This document shows, piece after piece, positions 45,128 to 59,900 of a stretch of 64,000 bases of DNA. The notes beneath the pieces were generated by a model, which was not told the DNA's origin, did not search any database, and saw nothing but the letters and a program-made list of their open reading frames with translations. Position 1 is the stretch's first letter; the number at the start of each line of letters is the position of its first letter. The DNA comes from Atherinomorus stipes (lineage: Eukaryota; Chordata; Actinopteri; Atheriniformes; Atherinidae), in contig JALJCO010001429.1 in assembly GCA_023101725.1 (NCBI GenBank), positions 10,001 to 74,000 on the forward strand. Reading direction: 5' to 3'. A program made the translations under genes and the position numbers.

Positions 45128-46659
45128 CTGAAGACAGACACACAGCGGAACTGATCATCACCGTCGCCATGGAGACGGGTTCACACGTTAGCATCTGTAT
45201 GACTGCAGAGAGCAAAAAGCTGTCGCCATGGAGACGGATTCACACGTTAGCATCTGTATGACTGCAGAGAGCAAAAAGCCGTCGCCATGGAGACGGGTTC
45301 ACACGTTAGCATCTGTATGACTGCAGAGAGCAAAAAGCCGTCGCCATGGAGACGGATTCACACGTTAGCATCTGTATGACTGCAGAGAGCAAAAAGCCGT
45401 CGCCATGGAGACGGGTTCACACGTTAGCATCTGTATGACTGCAGAGAGCAAAAAGCTGTCGCCATGGAGACGGATTCACACGTTTGCATCTGTATGACTG
45501 CAGAGAGCAAAAAGCCGTCGCCATGGAGACGGGTTCACACGTTAGCATCTGTATGACTGCAGAGAGCAAAAAGCTGTCGCCATGGAGACGGATTCACACG
45601 TTTGCATCTGTATGACTGCAGAGAGCGAGAAACCGTCACCATGGAGACGGGTTCATATGTTAGCATCTGTATGACTGCCGACAGCAAGAGACCGTCACCA
45701 TGGAGACGGGTTCACACGTTAGCATCTGTATGACTGCCGACAGCAAGAGACCGAAAAAAAAAAAAAAAAACTCACCATGGAGACGGGTTCACACGTTAGC
45801 ATCTGTATGACTGCCGACAGCAAGAGACCGTCACCATGGAGACGGGTTCACACGTTAGCATCTGTATGACTGCCGACAGCAAGAAACCGTCGCCATGGAG
45901 ACGGGTTCACACATTGGCAGCTATACGACTGCCTACAGCAAAAAGCCGTCGCCATGGAGATGGGTTCATGCGTCAACATCTGTACAACTGCCACAGCAGA
46001 AACCATTGCCATGGAGACGAATTCACGCATTCACAGCTGTACCACTGCCACAGCAAGAAACCGTCGCCATGGAGACAAGTACATGCGTTAACAGCTGTAC
46101 GACTGCCAAAGCAAGAAACCGTCGCCATGGAGATGGGTTCATGCGTTAGCATCCGTACGAGTGCAGACAGCAAGAAACCATCAGAATGGAGACAGATGAA
46201 AAAAAAATGGAGTTCAAAGGGAAAAAAAAAAAGGGGAAAAAAAGGGAGAAAAAGGGGGGAGAAAAGGGAAAAGGGGGAGAAAAAAAGGGGAAAGGGGGGA
46301 AAAAAAAGGAAAAAAAAGGGGAAAGGGGGAGAAAGGGGGAGAAAGGGGGGAAGAAAGGAAAAAAGGGGGGAAAAAAGGGGAGGAAAAAAAAGGGGGGGAA
46401 AAAAAAGGGAAAAAAAGGAAAAAAGGAAAAAGGAAAAGAAGGGAAAAAAGGAAGAAAAGGGGGAGAAAAAAAGGGGGGAGAAAAGGGGGGGAGAAAAAAA
46501 GGGAAAAAAAAAGGGGAAAAAAAAGGGGGAAAAGGGAGGAAAGAAAGAGGGGGGAAAAAAGGGGAAAAAGAGGGAAAGAAAAAGAGAGAGGAGAAAAAGA
46601 GGGAAAAAAGGGAAAAAGGGGAAAAAGGAAAAAGGGAAAAAAGAAAAAAAGAAAAAAAG

Positions 46660-46691
<32 letters not shown>

Positions 46692-49588
46692 GAACCAGTA
46701 AACATGATTACGTCCGGACTGGGTGGGATGAACTTTACCAGAACCAGTAAAACACAATTAATAAGTCTGGACTGGGTGGGATGAACTGGTACAGTTTACC
46801 AGAACCAGTAAAACATGATTACTAAGTCTGGACTGGGTGGGATGAACTGGTACAGTTTATCAGAACCAGTAAACATGATTACGTCTGGACTGGGTGGGAT
46901 GAACTGGTACAGTTTACCAGAACCAGTAAACATGATTACGTCTGGACTGGGTGGGATGAACTGGTACAGTTTACCAGAACCAGTAAACATGATTACGTCT
47001 GGACTGGGTGGGATGAACTGGTACAGTTTACCAGAACCAGTAAAACATGATTACATCTGGACTGGGTGGGGTGTAATGATGACTCAGCATTAACATCACC
47101 AGTATGACACCTTTCAGTTATACAGATGATTAAATGAATAAGTGTAACGGAATAAACATGAAACGGGGATAATTAAGTTCCAGCTGGACACAAATCATCA
47201 TTCAGTCTCATTTCTGTCCCTGTTTCCATGGAAACCGGAAACATCTCCAGTGTTTTACAGAAACATGAATCCCGTAAAAGAGGCAGAACCAGAGTTGGTC
47301 CAGATTGAAGGAGTCTAAACTTAACCTCTGAGACAAACTGTCCTCTGGTGGTCTTCAGGGACCGTCCTCTACATCCAGCTGAAGATCTGGCTGGATGGAG
47401 GTGACCTGAAAGCATTCCAGTCTGGTCTTAAAGAGGTTCCAGCAGTGGACCGGTGTTTTCAGATCCAGGAAAGGGTTCTGACTCAGGAACCGGGACGTTG
47501 TCCTCTCCCGGCTGTGGGTGGGGTCTCTGGTCTACAATGGCTGGTGTTGGAGCTGTCTGACAGGAGATGGTGTGTGAAGATGAATGGGTTTACCACCTGG
47601 GGAGTACCACAAGGCTCCTTTCTTGGACCTCCCCAGCCTGCTGGGTGCAGGTCTTTAGAAATCCGGCGGTGGTGTCATTGATATGCAGATGACTGTTGGC
47701 TCTATTCTCCTCGGAGACGCTTGCTTCTGTTCAGCGTCTCGGTGAATGATGACCCGTGATGAAGGCAGGAACAGAGACTGAAACCGTTCCAGGGGTGCCC
47801 CCTCTCTGGCCCCACATTATCACCCAGCCTCACTAATTCAGGTGTGAAGTCGGGTCCTGGTCTAAGACTGGACTCAGACAGGATCTGTGGTTTTATGACC
47901 CCCACCTGGTTTACTGCTTATTTATCCACACGCATGATCCCAGACCCCCGTGGACACATCTACAGAGCTGGAAGCGAGAGAGGGTCCCGACTCCGGACCT
48001 TCCTGCGTTTTAGCCGTGACGAGGCTGGACCAGCAGGACATGGACCAGCTGAAGGTCCAGATGCCCGTCAGGTCCTGGTTCAGGTCTCTGGTGAACTACA
48101 GAAACATTCCTCCTGCAGCTCCGTCTCCGTTTTGCAGGATCCGGCATGTTTCTGGTCCTGAGGAAAAACTGGTTCCAGGCCTGCTGGTCCCTGAATGTGT
48201 GGGAGGCCCTTCAGGTCCTGCTGCTGAGCTGGGATCAGGTTTAACCCAGACCAGACCCCCACAGTTAGAAAACAGACCTACCTGAAGCTTCCTCTGCTCC
48301 TCTTCCTCAGCTGCTTTCTGCTCCGCCTCCTTCAGCTGCACACACACACAGCACACACACACGCACACACACACAGCCGTTAGCATGTAACAGGTGAGCA
48401 TGGCCTCCATGTGTACAGGTGTGTGTGTGTGTGTTTACCTGGCTGACTTTCTTCTGCTGGTCTCTGCAGACGCTGTCACACTGGACCACAGCTGGACCCG
48501 ACAGGAAGCAGGAGAACTCCTGGACATGGACACACATGGATCAGGTTCTCCAGAGACCAGAAGACCACTGATGGTCCATCAAACACAGATCTGGTGACTC
48601 TTACGCTGCGCACACACCAAACGCGATTTGGGTGTCAAAAACACGCCTGACGCCCAACGTTGGACGCTGGGTCTCTAAAAAGTCAGATGCTTGATTTCCA
48701 GCGTCAAGACACCCCGACACGCATAAAGGGATAACTCCGTCCAACTCCGCCGTCTGCCGCCTGTGACGCGCGTCAAACGCTCAAAATCTCAAAACTAGAC
48801 GTGGGAAACACACAGCAGGGTTTTCGACACCTTCTCAACGCGCGTCGGCCATTGACTTTGCATGTAAATCTGACGCCCTTGACGCCCAAATCGCGTTTGG
48901 TGTGTACGCACCATAAGGGGCCGAGGACGGAGCCCTGGGGTACACCGTACTGACAGACCCACCTCAGGACAGTAAAAACTGCTGGTGAACAAGCGGACCA
49001 GGAAAGAACGATAAAGCTGCGAAAAGTTTTCAGGATCTGAAGAAGCGACGGTTGAAACAGTCACACGAGGATTTATTTGGAGGAAACTATGATTCCAGAT
49101 CTGGAGCAGAAATCAGTTTCAGCCCCGGAAGTGGAACGTTTACAGAGGGAGTCAGAGACCGGACGGAGGCTGTCAGAGGAAACGATCAACGAGCAACAAT
49201 GAAAACAAGCAACTCCATCTCATGGAGAGAACACGGATAATCTATACCGATAGTAAAACAGGATACGAGATGCAGGAGATGATGAAGACCATCATCATCA
49301 CATGTTCCTGGGAAAGACTGAGGACAATTTATCCAACCAGAAATCAGCGTTCTTAGCTGGACGTCCATCGTTACAGGAAATTCTTTCATTTTTATTAGTT
49401 CAATGACTTTTAATGTTTTTATTTATTAATCATTTTATAGATAAACACGTTATTTTAGGAAAAACCAGTATTACCAGATTGTATCCAGTTAAAGGACGGT
49501 GATTATTTCTGCTGTGGTCCATCAGGACCAGAAGGGATGGAAACAATGAAAGACGCCTGAACGTCCGGATGTATTTCACTTTGTTTTA

Positions 49589-49645
<57 letters not shown>

Positions 49646-50903
49646 GTCCAGGACTGCCTTCTTACCTTCTTGATCCTCTTGCAGGGACATCTGAGCTTCA
49701 CCCTGTGGGAGCATTTCTCCTCACACACCCCTGGATGACACACCTGCTTGCAGCGATGGCCGCAGCTCAGCTGCACACACAAACAACACATATACGGGTA
49801 AACAAAGACACTTCCATGATGCTGCTGCAGTCCCGCACCTCCGGTTCTCTGGGTTCTCTGGGTTCTCGCCTCTGATCCTGGAAGCAGCCAGCTGTTTCTG
49901 CTTTTCATCATCAGACAGAAAAACTTTCTGCAGGATATAAATATAAAAACGTCGGAATGACGCGTGTCTTACTCCCGGCATACACTGGGCGGTTTTTGGC
50001 CGTTTTTTAGCTGATTTTCCAGTCGTGCCTCAATTTTGGGAATCGGGCCGACTCTTGGACAAATCATGCGTAATGCCGTATACAAGGGGGGTCACGAGAG
50101 GCGACTGGCACCTCACGACGAGCTCCCGATCAGAAACCATGGGCGGAAAGGAAATCAAACCTGTCTGATATTCTGTTCGTAGCTCGTGAGACCAGACTGA
50201 ACTCTTTCCATGGAGATTTTCACATTTCGCATGCGTGAAACAAAAACGGAAGTAAGCCAGAAGCAGCATGGAGACCCGGCGTGTCATTGGGACGGAGTTC
50301 TGGTTGTAGAACTGACAGACGTACAGCCCACGTCTGGTCAGACGATTCCTCGTCCACACACGATGTCATCGTCTTTTCTTTCAGGTAAATTCTTCACAAA
50401 GAAGAAAAATCTGCTGCAAGTTTTTTACTGTAGCATCTTTCTTGTCTTCTTTTACTACTGGCTGTATTTATTGCGTTGCATGTCAGGGTTGATCCAGACC
50501 CTGACGTGTCTTTGAGGACGTGTGAGCAGTAGTCTTGCATCCGAGCGCCGGTTCGTACAGTCAGAGGACAAACATCTCAAGCTCTGAACTTTTGAACTCT
50601 GCGACTGATTCGCACAATTTGAGCTGGAGCTGCGAGCGACGATTGAAAACATCATGTAGTGTTTCCCAGAATGAAGACGCGGTGGCTGAACAGGTCTCAT
50701 GATGGCTGCAGAACGGCTCCTGCTAACGAGACACCTCACATATAAACACGCTCGTCATGGTGACCTGAGACTGCAACTTCCCATCAGAGCTCGTCATGAT
50801 CTGGACGTCCTCCAGGCTGAAGATCTAAGAACCTGGTCTGGGTTCATGTGTGTGTGTTAGCGTTACATCATGGCTCTGTCTGTGTGTGTGTGTGTGCTGT
50901 GTG

Positions 50904-50967
<64 letters not shown>

Positions 50968-53900
50968 GGGGGGGCTTTCAGCGGCTTGAGTTACTGCAGA
51001 ATGAAAACAGACGAACACACACCAACCCTGTTCAAACATTTCACTGAGTGGTATTACAAAGTGCATGTGTGTGCACGTGCGTGTGTGCCGGTAAGTGACC
51101 AAATCTTTTCCAGGTGGAAGTAAAACTCCAAACAGGGGGGCTGTTGAAGTGGCGCCACACTGCTGAGGAGGAGGAGGAGGAGGAGGAAGAGGAGGTGTGT
51201 GTCACTCCTCCTCATTACTGATTACTGATCAGGTCTGGGGGGCGGAACACATGGAACGGGGACCGGGAGCTGCATCGGTGCAGAGCGTCGTCATGGTGAC
51301 GGGAGGCCAGGAAGCAAAGACTGTGGACCAATCAGAAGTTCTCTCACCTCTTTGGGACACTGGTTGTTGCAGGAACCCAGCTGGACCTTCACCTGCTCAT
51401 CAGCTGACGTCAGCTTCCTGCAGAGACACGCACACCGATCACTTTCCTACCGATCAATATCCAGCTGACAGATGACCGGCCGATCACTTTCCTACCGATC
51501 AATATCCACCTGACAGATGACCAGCCGATCAACCTCCTACCGATCAATATCCACCTGACAGATGACCGGCCGATCACTTTCCTACCGATCAATATCCACC
51601 TGACAGATGACCGGCCGATCACTTTCCTACCGATCAATATCCACCTGACAGATGACCAGCCGATCAACCTCCTACCGATCAATATCCACCTGACAGATGA
51701 CCGGCCGATCACTTTCCTACCAATCAATATCCACCTGACAGATGACCGGCCGATCACTTTCCTACCGATCAATATCCACCTGACAGATGACCAGCCGATC
51801 AACCTCCTACTGATCAATATCCACCTGACAGATGACCGGCCAATCAACCTCCTACCGATCAATATCCACCTGACAGATGACCGGCCAATCAACCTCCTAC
51901 CGATCAATATCCACCTGACAGATGACCGGCCGATCACTTTCCTACCGATCAATATCCACCTGACAGATGACCGGCCGATCAACCTCCTACCGATCAATAT
52001 CCACCTGACAGATGACCGGCCGATCAACCTCCTACCGATCAATATCCACCTGACAGATGACCGGCCGATCACTTTCCTACTGATCAATATCCACCTGACA
52101 GATGACCGGCCGATCAACTCTCCTACTGATCAATATCCACCTGACAGATGACCGGCCGATCACTTTCCTACCGATCAATATCCACCTGACAGATGACCGG
52201 CCGATCAACCTCCTACTGATCAATATCCACCTGACAGATGACCGGCCGATCAACCTCCTACCGATCAATATCCACCTGACAGATGACCGGCCGATCAACC
52301 TCCTACCGATCAATATCCACCTGACAGATGACCGGCCGATCAACTTTCCTACCGATCAATATCCACCTGACAGATGACCGGCCGATCAACTCTCCTACCG
52401 ATCAATATCCACCTGACAGATGACCGGCCGATCAACCTCCTACCGATCAATATCCACCTGACAGATGACCGGCCGATCAACCTCCTACTGATCAATATCC
52501 ACCTGACAGATGACCGGCCGATCACTTTCCTACCGATCAATATCCACCTGACAGATGACCGGCCGATCAACCTCCTACTGATCAATATCCACCTGACAGA
52601 TGACCGGCCGATCACTTTCCTACCGATCAATATCCACCTGACAGATGACCGGCCGATCAACCTCCTACTGATCAATATCCACCTGACAGATGACCGGCCG
52701 ATCAACCTCCTACCGATCAATATCCACCTGACAGATGACCGGCCGATCACTTTCCTACCGATCAATGTCTCCCTGACAGATGACCGGCCGATCACTTTCC
52801 TACCGATCAATATCCACCTGACAGATGACCGGCCGATCAACCTCCTACTGATCAATATCCACCTGACAGATGACCGGCCGATCAACCTCCTACTGATCAA
52901 TATCCACCTGACAGATGACCGGCCGATCAACCTCCTACCGATCAATATCCACCTGACAGATGACCAGCCGATCAACCTCCTTCTGATATCCAATATCCAG
53001 CTGATCAACATCTGACTGATTATCAGAATAAAAACAACATGGTAATATCCCCTGTAATGTTTCCATGGAAACACCCTCTGTGACGTTTCCATGGAAACAT
53101 CCTCTGTGACGTTTCCATGGAAACACCCTCTGTGATGTTTCCATGGAAACACCCTCTGTGACGTTTCCATGGAAACACCCTTTGTGACGTTTCCATGGAA
53201 ACATCGTCTGTGACGTTTCCATAGCAACATCCCTCGTGACGTTTCCATGGAAACATCCTCTGTGATGTTTCCATGGAAACATCGTCTGTGACGTTTCCAT
53301 AGAAACATCCCCTGTGACGTTTCTGTGGAAAACACCTCTCTGACGCTTCCGTGGAAACAACCTCGAGGCCGTTTCCGTGGAAACATCCTCTCTGACGCTT
53401 CCATGGAAACAACCTCGAGGCCGTTTCCATGGAAACATCCTCATGTCATCCCTGTGTGCGTGCGTACTCACGTGCAGTCCACATAGAGCATGCTGATCTT
53501 GCAGTGGCATTTCTGGCGAATCATCTGGCTGCAGGGGGGGCAGTTACCGGGGTGACAGGGGCGCGGGCAGGTGTGGGGACAGCCAGGGGGGCGGGGCCTG
53601 CTGCAGCCTTCCTCACACACCTGGCACTGCAGAGACAGAGAGGGGTCTGATTGGTTGCTGTGAAGCAGGTGACCTGCTGATGATGTGGTTTATGTTTCAG
53701 GGTCAGAGACCAGGACCAGGATCCGGGTCCTGAGACCAGGACCAGGATCCGGGTCCTGAAACGAGGACCAAAATCCGAGTCCTGAGACGAGGACCCGGAT
53801 CCGAGTCCTGAGACGAGGACCCGGATCCGAGTCCTGAAACGAGGACCAGGATCCGAGTCCTGAGACCAGGACCGGGATCCGAGTCCTGAGACGAGGACCG

Positions 53901-56900
53901 GGATCCGAGTCCTGAGACCAGGACCAGGATCCGAGTCCTGAGACCAGGACCAGGATCCGAGTCCTGAGACCAGGACCAGGATCCGGGTCCTGAGACGAGG
54001 ACCAGGATCCGAGTCCTGAAACGAGGACCAGGATCCGAGTCCTGAGACGAGGACCAGGACCAGGATCCGAGTCCTGAGACGAGGACCAGGATCCGAGTCC
54101 TGAAACGAGGACCAGGATCCGAGTCCTGAGACGAGGACCAGGACCAGGATCCGAGTCCTGAGACGAGGACCAGGATCCGAGTCCTGAAACGAGGACCAGG
54201 ATCCGAGTCCTGAGACGAGGACCAGGATCCGAGTCCTGAGACGAGGACCAGGATCCGAGTCCTGAAATGAGGACCAGGATCCGAGTCCTGAGACGAGGAC
54301 TGGGATCCGAGTCCTGAAACAAGGACCGGGATCCGAGTCCTGAGACGAGGACCAGGATCAAGGTCCTGAGACGAGGACCAGGATCCGAGTCCTGAGACCA
54401 GGACCAGGATCCGAGTCCTGAGACCAGGACCAGGATCCGAGTCCTGAGACGAGGACCAGGATCCGAGTCCTGAAACGAGGACCGGGATCCGAGTCCTGAA
54501 ACGAGAACCAGGATCCGAGTCCTGAGACCAGGACCAGGATCCGAGTCCTGAAACGAGGACCAGGATCCGAGTCCTGAGACGAGGACCAGGATCCAAGTCC
54601 TGAGACGAGGACCAGGACCAGGATCCGAGTCCTGAGACGAGGACCAGGATCCGAGTCCTGAAACGAGGACCAGGATCCGAGTCCTGAGACGAGGACCAGG
54701 ATCCGAGTCCTGAGACGAGGACCAGGATCCAGGTCCTGAGACGAGGACCAGGATCCGAGTCCTGAGACGAGGACCAGGATCCGAGTCCTGAGACGAGGAC
54801 CAGGATCCGAGTCCTGAAATGAGGACCAGGATCCGAGTCCTGAGACCAGGACCAGGATCCGAGTCCTGAGACCAGGACCAGGATCCGAGTCGTGAGACGA
54901 GGACCAGGATACGAGTCCTGAAACGAGAACCAGGATCCGAGTCCTGAGACCAGGACCAGGATACGAGTCCTGAAACGAGGACCAGGATCCGAGTCCTGAG
55001 ACGAGGACCAGGATCCAAGTCCTGAGACGAGGACCAGGACCAGGATCCGAGTCCTGAGACGAGGACCAGGATCCGAGTCCTGAAATGAGGACCAGGATCC
55101 GAGTCCTGAGACCAGGACCAGGATCCGAGTCCTGAAACGAGGACCGGGATCCGAGTCCTGAAACGAGAACCAGGATCCGAGTCCTGAGACGAGGACCGGG
55201 ATCCGAGTCCTGAAACAAGGACCGGGATCCGAGTCCTGAGACGAGGACCAGGATCCGAGTCCTGAGACGAGGACCAGGATCCAGGTCCTGAGAAGAGGAC
55301 CAGGATCCGAGTCCTGAGACGAGGACCAGGATCCGAGTCCTGAAATGAGGACCAGGATCCGAGTCCTGAGACGAGGACCAGGATCCGAGTCCTGAAACGA
55401 GGACCAGGATCCGAGTCCTGAGACGAGGACCAGGATCCGAGTCCTGAAATGAGGACCAGGATCCGAGTCCTGAGACGAGGACCAGGATCCGAGTCCTGAA
55501 ACGAGGACCAGGATCCGAGTCCTGAGACGAGGACCAGGATCCGAGTCCTAGAAATGAGGACCAGGATCCGAGTCCTGAGACGAGGACCAGGATCCGAGTC
55601 CTGAAACGAGGACCAGGATCCGAGTCCTGAAACGAGGACCAGGATCCAAGTCCTGAGACGAGGACCAGGATCCGAGTCCTGAGACGAGGACCAGGATCCG
55701 AGGACCAGGATCCGAGTCCTGAGACGAGGACCAGGATCCAAGTCCTGAGACGAGGACCAGGATCCGAGTCCTGAGACGAGGACCAGGATCCAAGTCCTGA
55801 GACGAGGACCAGGATCCGGGTCCTGAAACAAGGACCAGGATCCGAGTCCTGAAACGAGGACCAGGATCCAAGTCCTGAGACGAGGACCAGGATCCGGGTC
55901 CTGAAACAAGGACCAGGATCCGAGTCCTGAGACGAGGACCAGGATCCGAGTCCTGAGACGAGGACCAGGATCCGAGTCCTGAAATGAGGACCGGGATCCG
56001 AGTCCTGAAACGAGAACCAGGATCCGAGTCCTGAGACCAGGACCAGGATACGAGTCCTGAAACGAGGACCAGGATCCGAGTCCTGAGACGAGGACCAGGA
56101 TCCAAGTCCTGAGACGAGGACCAGGACCAGGATCCGAGTCCTGAGACGAGGACCAGGATCCGAGTCCTGAGACCAGGACCAGGATCCGAGTCCTGAAATG
56201 AGGACCAGGATCCGAGTCCTGAGACGAGGACCAGGATCCGAGTCCTGAGACCAGGACCAGGATCCGAGTCCTGAAATGAGGACCAGGATCCGAGTCCTGA
56301 AACGAGGACCAGGATCCGAGTCCTGACAGGATCCAAGTCCTGAGACGAGGACCAGGATCCGGGTCCTGAAACAAGGACCAGGATCCGAGTCCTGAGACGA
56401 GGACCAGGATCCGAGTCCTGAGACGAGGACCAGGATCCGGGTCCTGACTCCAGCCAGGGGGAGGATTTCGTGCCTCTGCAGAAATCTGGTTTGACATTTA
56501 GACACAGAACAGAACATTTCTACAGAATAAACAGTTTATCTTCAGTTTCTGCTTCAGAGGAACATTTCAGAGAACAAACCAAACCAGCTGCAGACATGAA
56601 GACCACCTGAGGAGCCCAGTCTAAGACCGAAGATTTAACTGGACCTACCACAGATCTGTCTCTCATAAGACATGTTTGTCCTCTGATTCAGTCTCCAGAA
56701 CAAGTTAATGTCTCCTAAGAAGCCGTCTAGTTTCTAAACACGGCTTTAAACATTTGCTCTCCGATGCACCGACCAGTGCTCCCAGTGCTAACTGGTGTTC
56801 ACGTATGGAAGACGGGCTTGAGCCCGAGATTGCTTTATATCGCCTGACAGATCGGGACTACTGATGAATCATCACAAAGATGATGTGGCGTTCCTCAAGG

Positions 56901-59900
56901 CTCCGTTCTCAGACCACTGAACTGTACCAACTCTTCCCGCTTTCCTGGCCCAGATTAGCGGGTATTACGTCTGGTAACACACTTACGCTGATGACACACT
57001 ACTGATGATTGTGTAATAAAGCAACCATCCATGATGCTGCTAGAGTCCTGACCAACAGCAGCAAACTGGTTTTATTACACACCAGCTCCTACATCACTGC
57101 CCTGGCAGGACACTGAATGGTCTAAGGCAGGGGTGTCCAGCTCCGGTCCAAGGTCAGATTCAGAGCTAAAACCCGTGTTTACTGCAGCTTTCCATCAGTC
57201 TGTCACAATCTCAAATCATCTCTGAGTAAATAAAGATATACTTTTACTGCTTATTTTGCCATTTTAGGCTTTCTTATACTTATATGTTCTTGTAAGCTGC
57301 TGACACAGGTCCTGACCTTGTTGCCGTTGGTAACCAGGTGGCACTCCTTGCTGCAGTTGTGGTTTCCACAGGTCAGCGGTCGTCCACACGGCCGTCTGCA
57401 GGAGAACGGTCCCCGCCGATGACACGGCACCGGGCTGACCTGGACAGAGACCAAGCATCCCCATGTTTGATGACCTCGTCTGGAGGTGGACGAGCAAGCG
57501 AGCGAGCGAGCGAGCGCCATGAATACAAAACCAACAAATGAGATGAAAGCAGGCAGAGAAGGGCAACGCAGATGAGCCGATAGAGGAGGTCGGAGGACAA
57601 ACTCATAATGGATGACATTTGGAAGGAGAGAAGAAGACAGAAGAGAAGCAGATTGTTGAAGGGAGGAGGTGATAAATCCAGCGAGGAAGAGGAGACGGGG
57701 TGAATGCAAATGAGCACAGACAAAGGTCTGACTCAGCTGGAACGTCAGCAGGAGTTTAATGAGACAAACATCTGTCAGACCAGAGGTTCACCCCCCCTCC
57801 ATCATCACGCTGCTGGCCGTAACCACGGCAACACCAAGGAAACAGACCGGTTCTTACCTCGTGCTCTCCAAAACAGGCCCTGAAAGACAAGCAGAGACGG
57901 TTCAGCTCATTTCATCCGTCATCATCATCCTTCATCCTTCATCATCATCCTTCATCATCATCCATCATCATCATCCTTCCTTCCACATCCTTCATCTTCT
58001 TAATCCTCTCCTATCAGCCTACTTCACTAAAACTCATTAACTTCATCGTTGGTCTCCATGACAGCAGGAATGTTGGAATATTGGTGATGTATTTTCCTCT
58101 GACGGTTTTGTAAGAAACTTTAGTTTCAGACTGAATAACCAGCCAGACCCATTCTGATGGACCAAGTCTGATAGACCCAGTCTGATAGACCCAGTCTGAT
58201 GGACCAAGTCTGATGGACCCAGTCTGATAGACCCAGTCTGATTGACACAGTCTCATGGACCCAGTCTGATAGACCCAGTCTGATAGACCCAGTCTGATGG
58301 ACCAAGTCTGATGGACCCAGTCTGATGGACCCATTCTGATGGACCCAGTCTGATGGACCCATTCTGATGGACCCAGTCTGATGGACCCATTCTGATGGAC
58401 CCAGTCTGATGGACCCAGTCTGATGGACCCATTCTGATGGACCCATTCTGATGGACCCAGTCTGATGGACCCAGTCTGATGGACCCATTCTGATGGACCA
58501 AGTCTGATGGACCCAGTCTGATAGACCCAGTCTGATGGACCCAGTCTGATGGACTCATTCTGATGGACCCAGTCTGATGGACCCAGTCTGATGGACCCAT
58601 TCTGATGGACCAAGTCTGATGGACCCAGTCTGATAGACCCAGTCTGATGGACCCAGTCTGATAGACCCAGTCTGATGGACCCATTCTGATGGACCCATTC
58701 TGATGGACCCAGTCTGATGGACCCAGTCTGATGGACCCATTCTGATGGACCAAGTCTGATGGACCCAGTCTGATGGACTCATTCTGATGGACCAAGTCTG
58801 ATGGACCCAGTCTCCTGCACCCAGTCTGATGGACCCAGTCTCCTGCACCCAGCCTGATGGACCCAGTCTGATGGACTGTCTCCTGCTCCCAGCCTGATGG
58901 ACCCAGTCTCATGGACCAAGTCTGATGGACCCAGTCTCCTGCACCAAGTCTGATGGACCCAGTCTCATGGACCCATTCTGATGGACCCAGTCTGATGGAC
59001 CCATTCTGATGGACCCAGTCTCCTGCACCAAGTCTGATGGATCCATTCTGATGGACCCAGTCTCCTGCACCAAGTCTGATGGACCCATTCTGATGGACCA
59101 GTCTCATGGACTCCTTCATCAGAATGGGGATCTGATGGACTGTGGCGTTTATATCTTCGTATATAATGAAATATTTTTTTCATTGTTTTCTTTCATGTTA
59201 AATGCTGATAAACTGATCTTCATTGTTTCTGTAAAAATAAAATTCTGATCTGAAAGACATGAATCCTCCAAACATGTACTTTAAGGAAAATAACTAATTT
59301 TTGTGTCTGTTTTTCTTTTTTCCCTCAAACAGTGATGTTATGTGCTCTAATCATATTTAAAGGGGTCAAATAATTTGCATAATGACACATTTGGTAGGTC
59401 TGACTTTGAGAAAAGCAGTTTTGAGCCGTTTCTGATGAGCTTTCATTGGTGTTTGATTCAAACACTAATCCGGCTTCACAGACCTGGACCTTCAGGGTCG
59501 GGGTTGTTGTTTTACTCTGGTTTCCACCGGGCCCCGAGCCAGTGATGCTTCCAGCTGCTGCTGCTGCCACTTTCTGCCCCATCTCCGTCCAACAGATGCT
59601 AGCAGAGTGCGTCACTGAGCGGCAGGCCTCTGGCAAACACTAACGGCTGTTATCTGCACACACAGCAGGCGGAGTGTTGCTCAGCTCGCCTCTAATGGCT
59701 CATGACGGGACCCCGGCACCTCACAGTGCCTGTGATGAGGACTTCTGGGCACCACATGGTGAAAACTCCGTTTCCTCATGTTTCACTTCTCTGGTTCTCT
59801 CTGTGTTTGCAGCCTGGTAAAACCAGTCAGAAACTGGGATTGCTCCGGTGTTTCAGAGGAGTTTCTGAGCCTTTAAGCCTCGGTGCTATGATCTGGGGTG

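Noticed and set aside
45836..46750. Lys/Gly/Glu-rich 304-codon frame
   Set aside because: It is a polypurine tract plus 59-bp array. The composition alone explains the frame.
53690..56497. 935-codon minus-strand open frame (and a 719-codon one)
   Set aside because: It lies wholly in a 26-bp array, has a 26-residue period, and sits in an nfxl1 intron. A stop-free unit not divisible by 3 keeps all three frames open.
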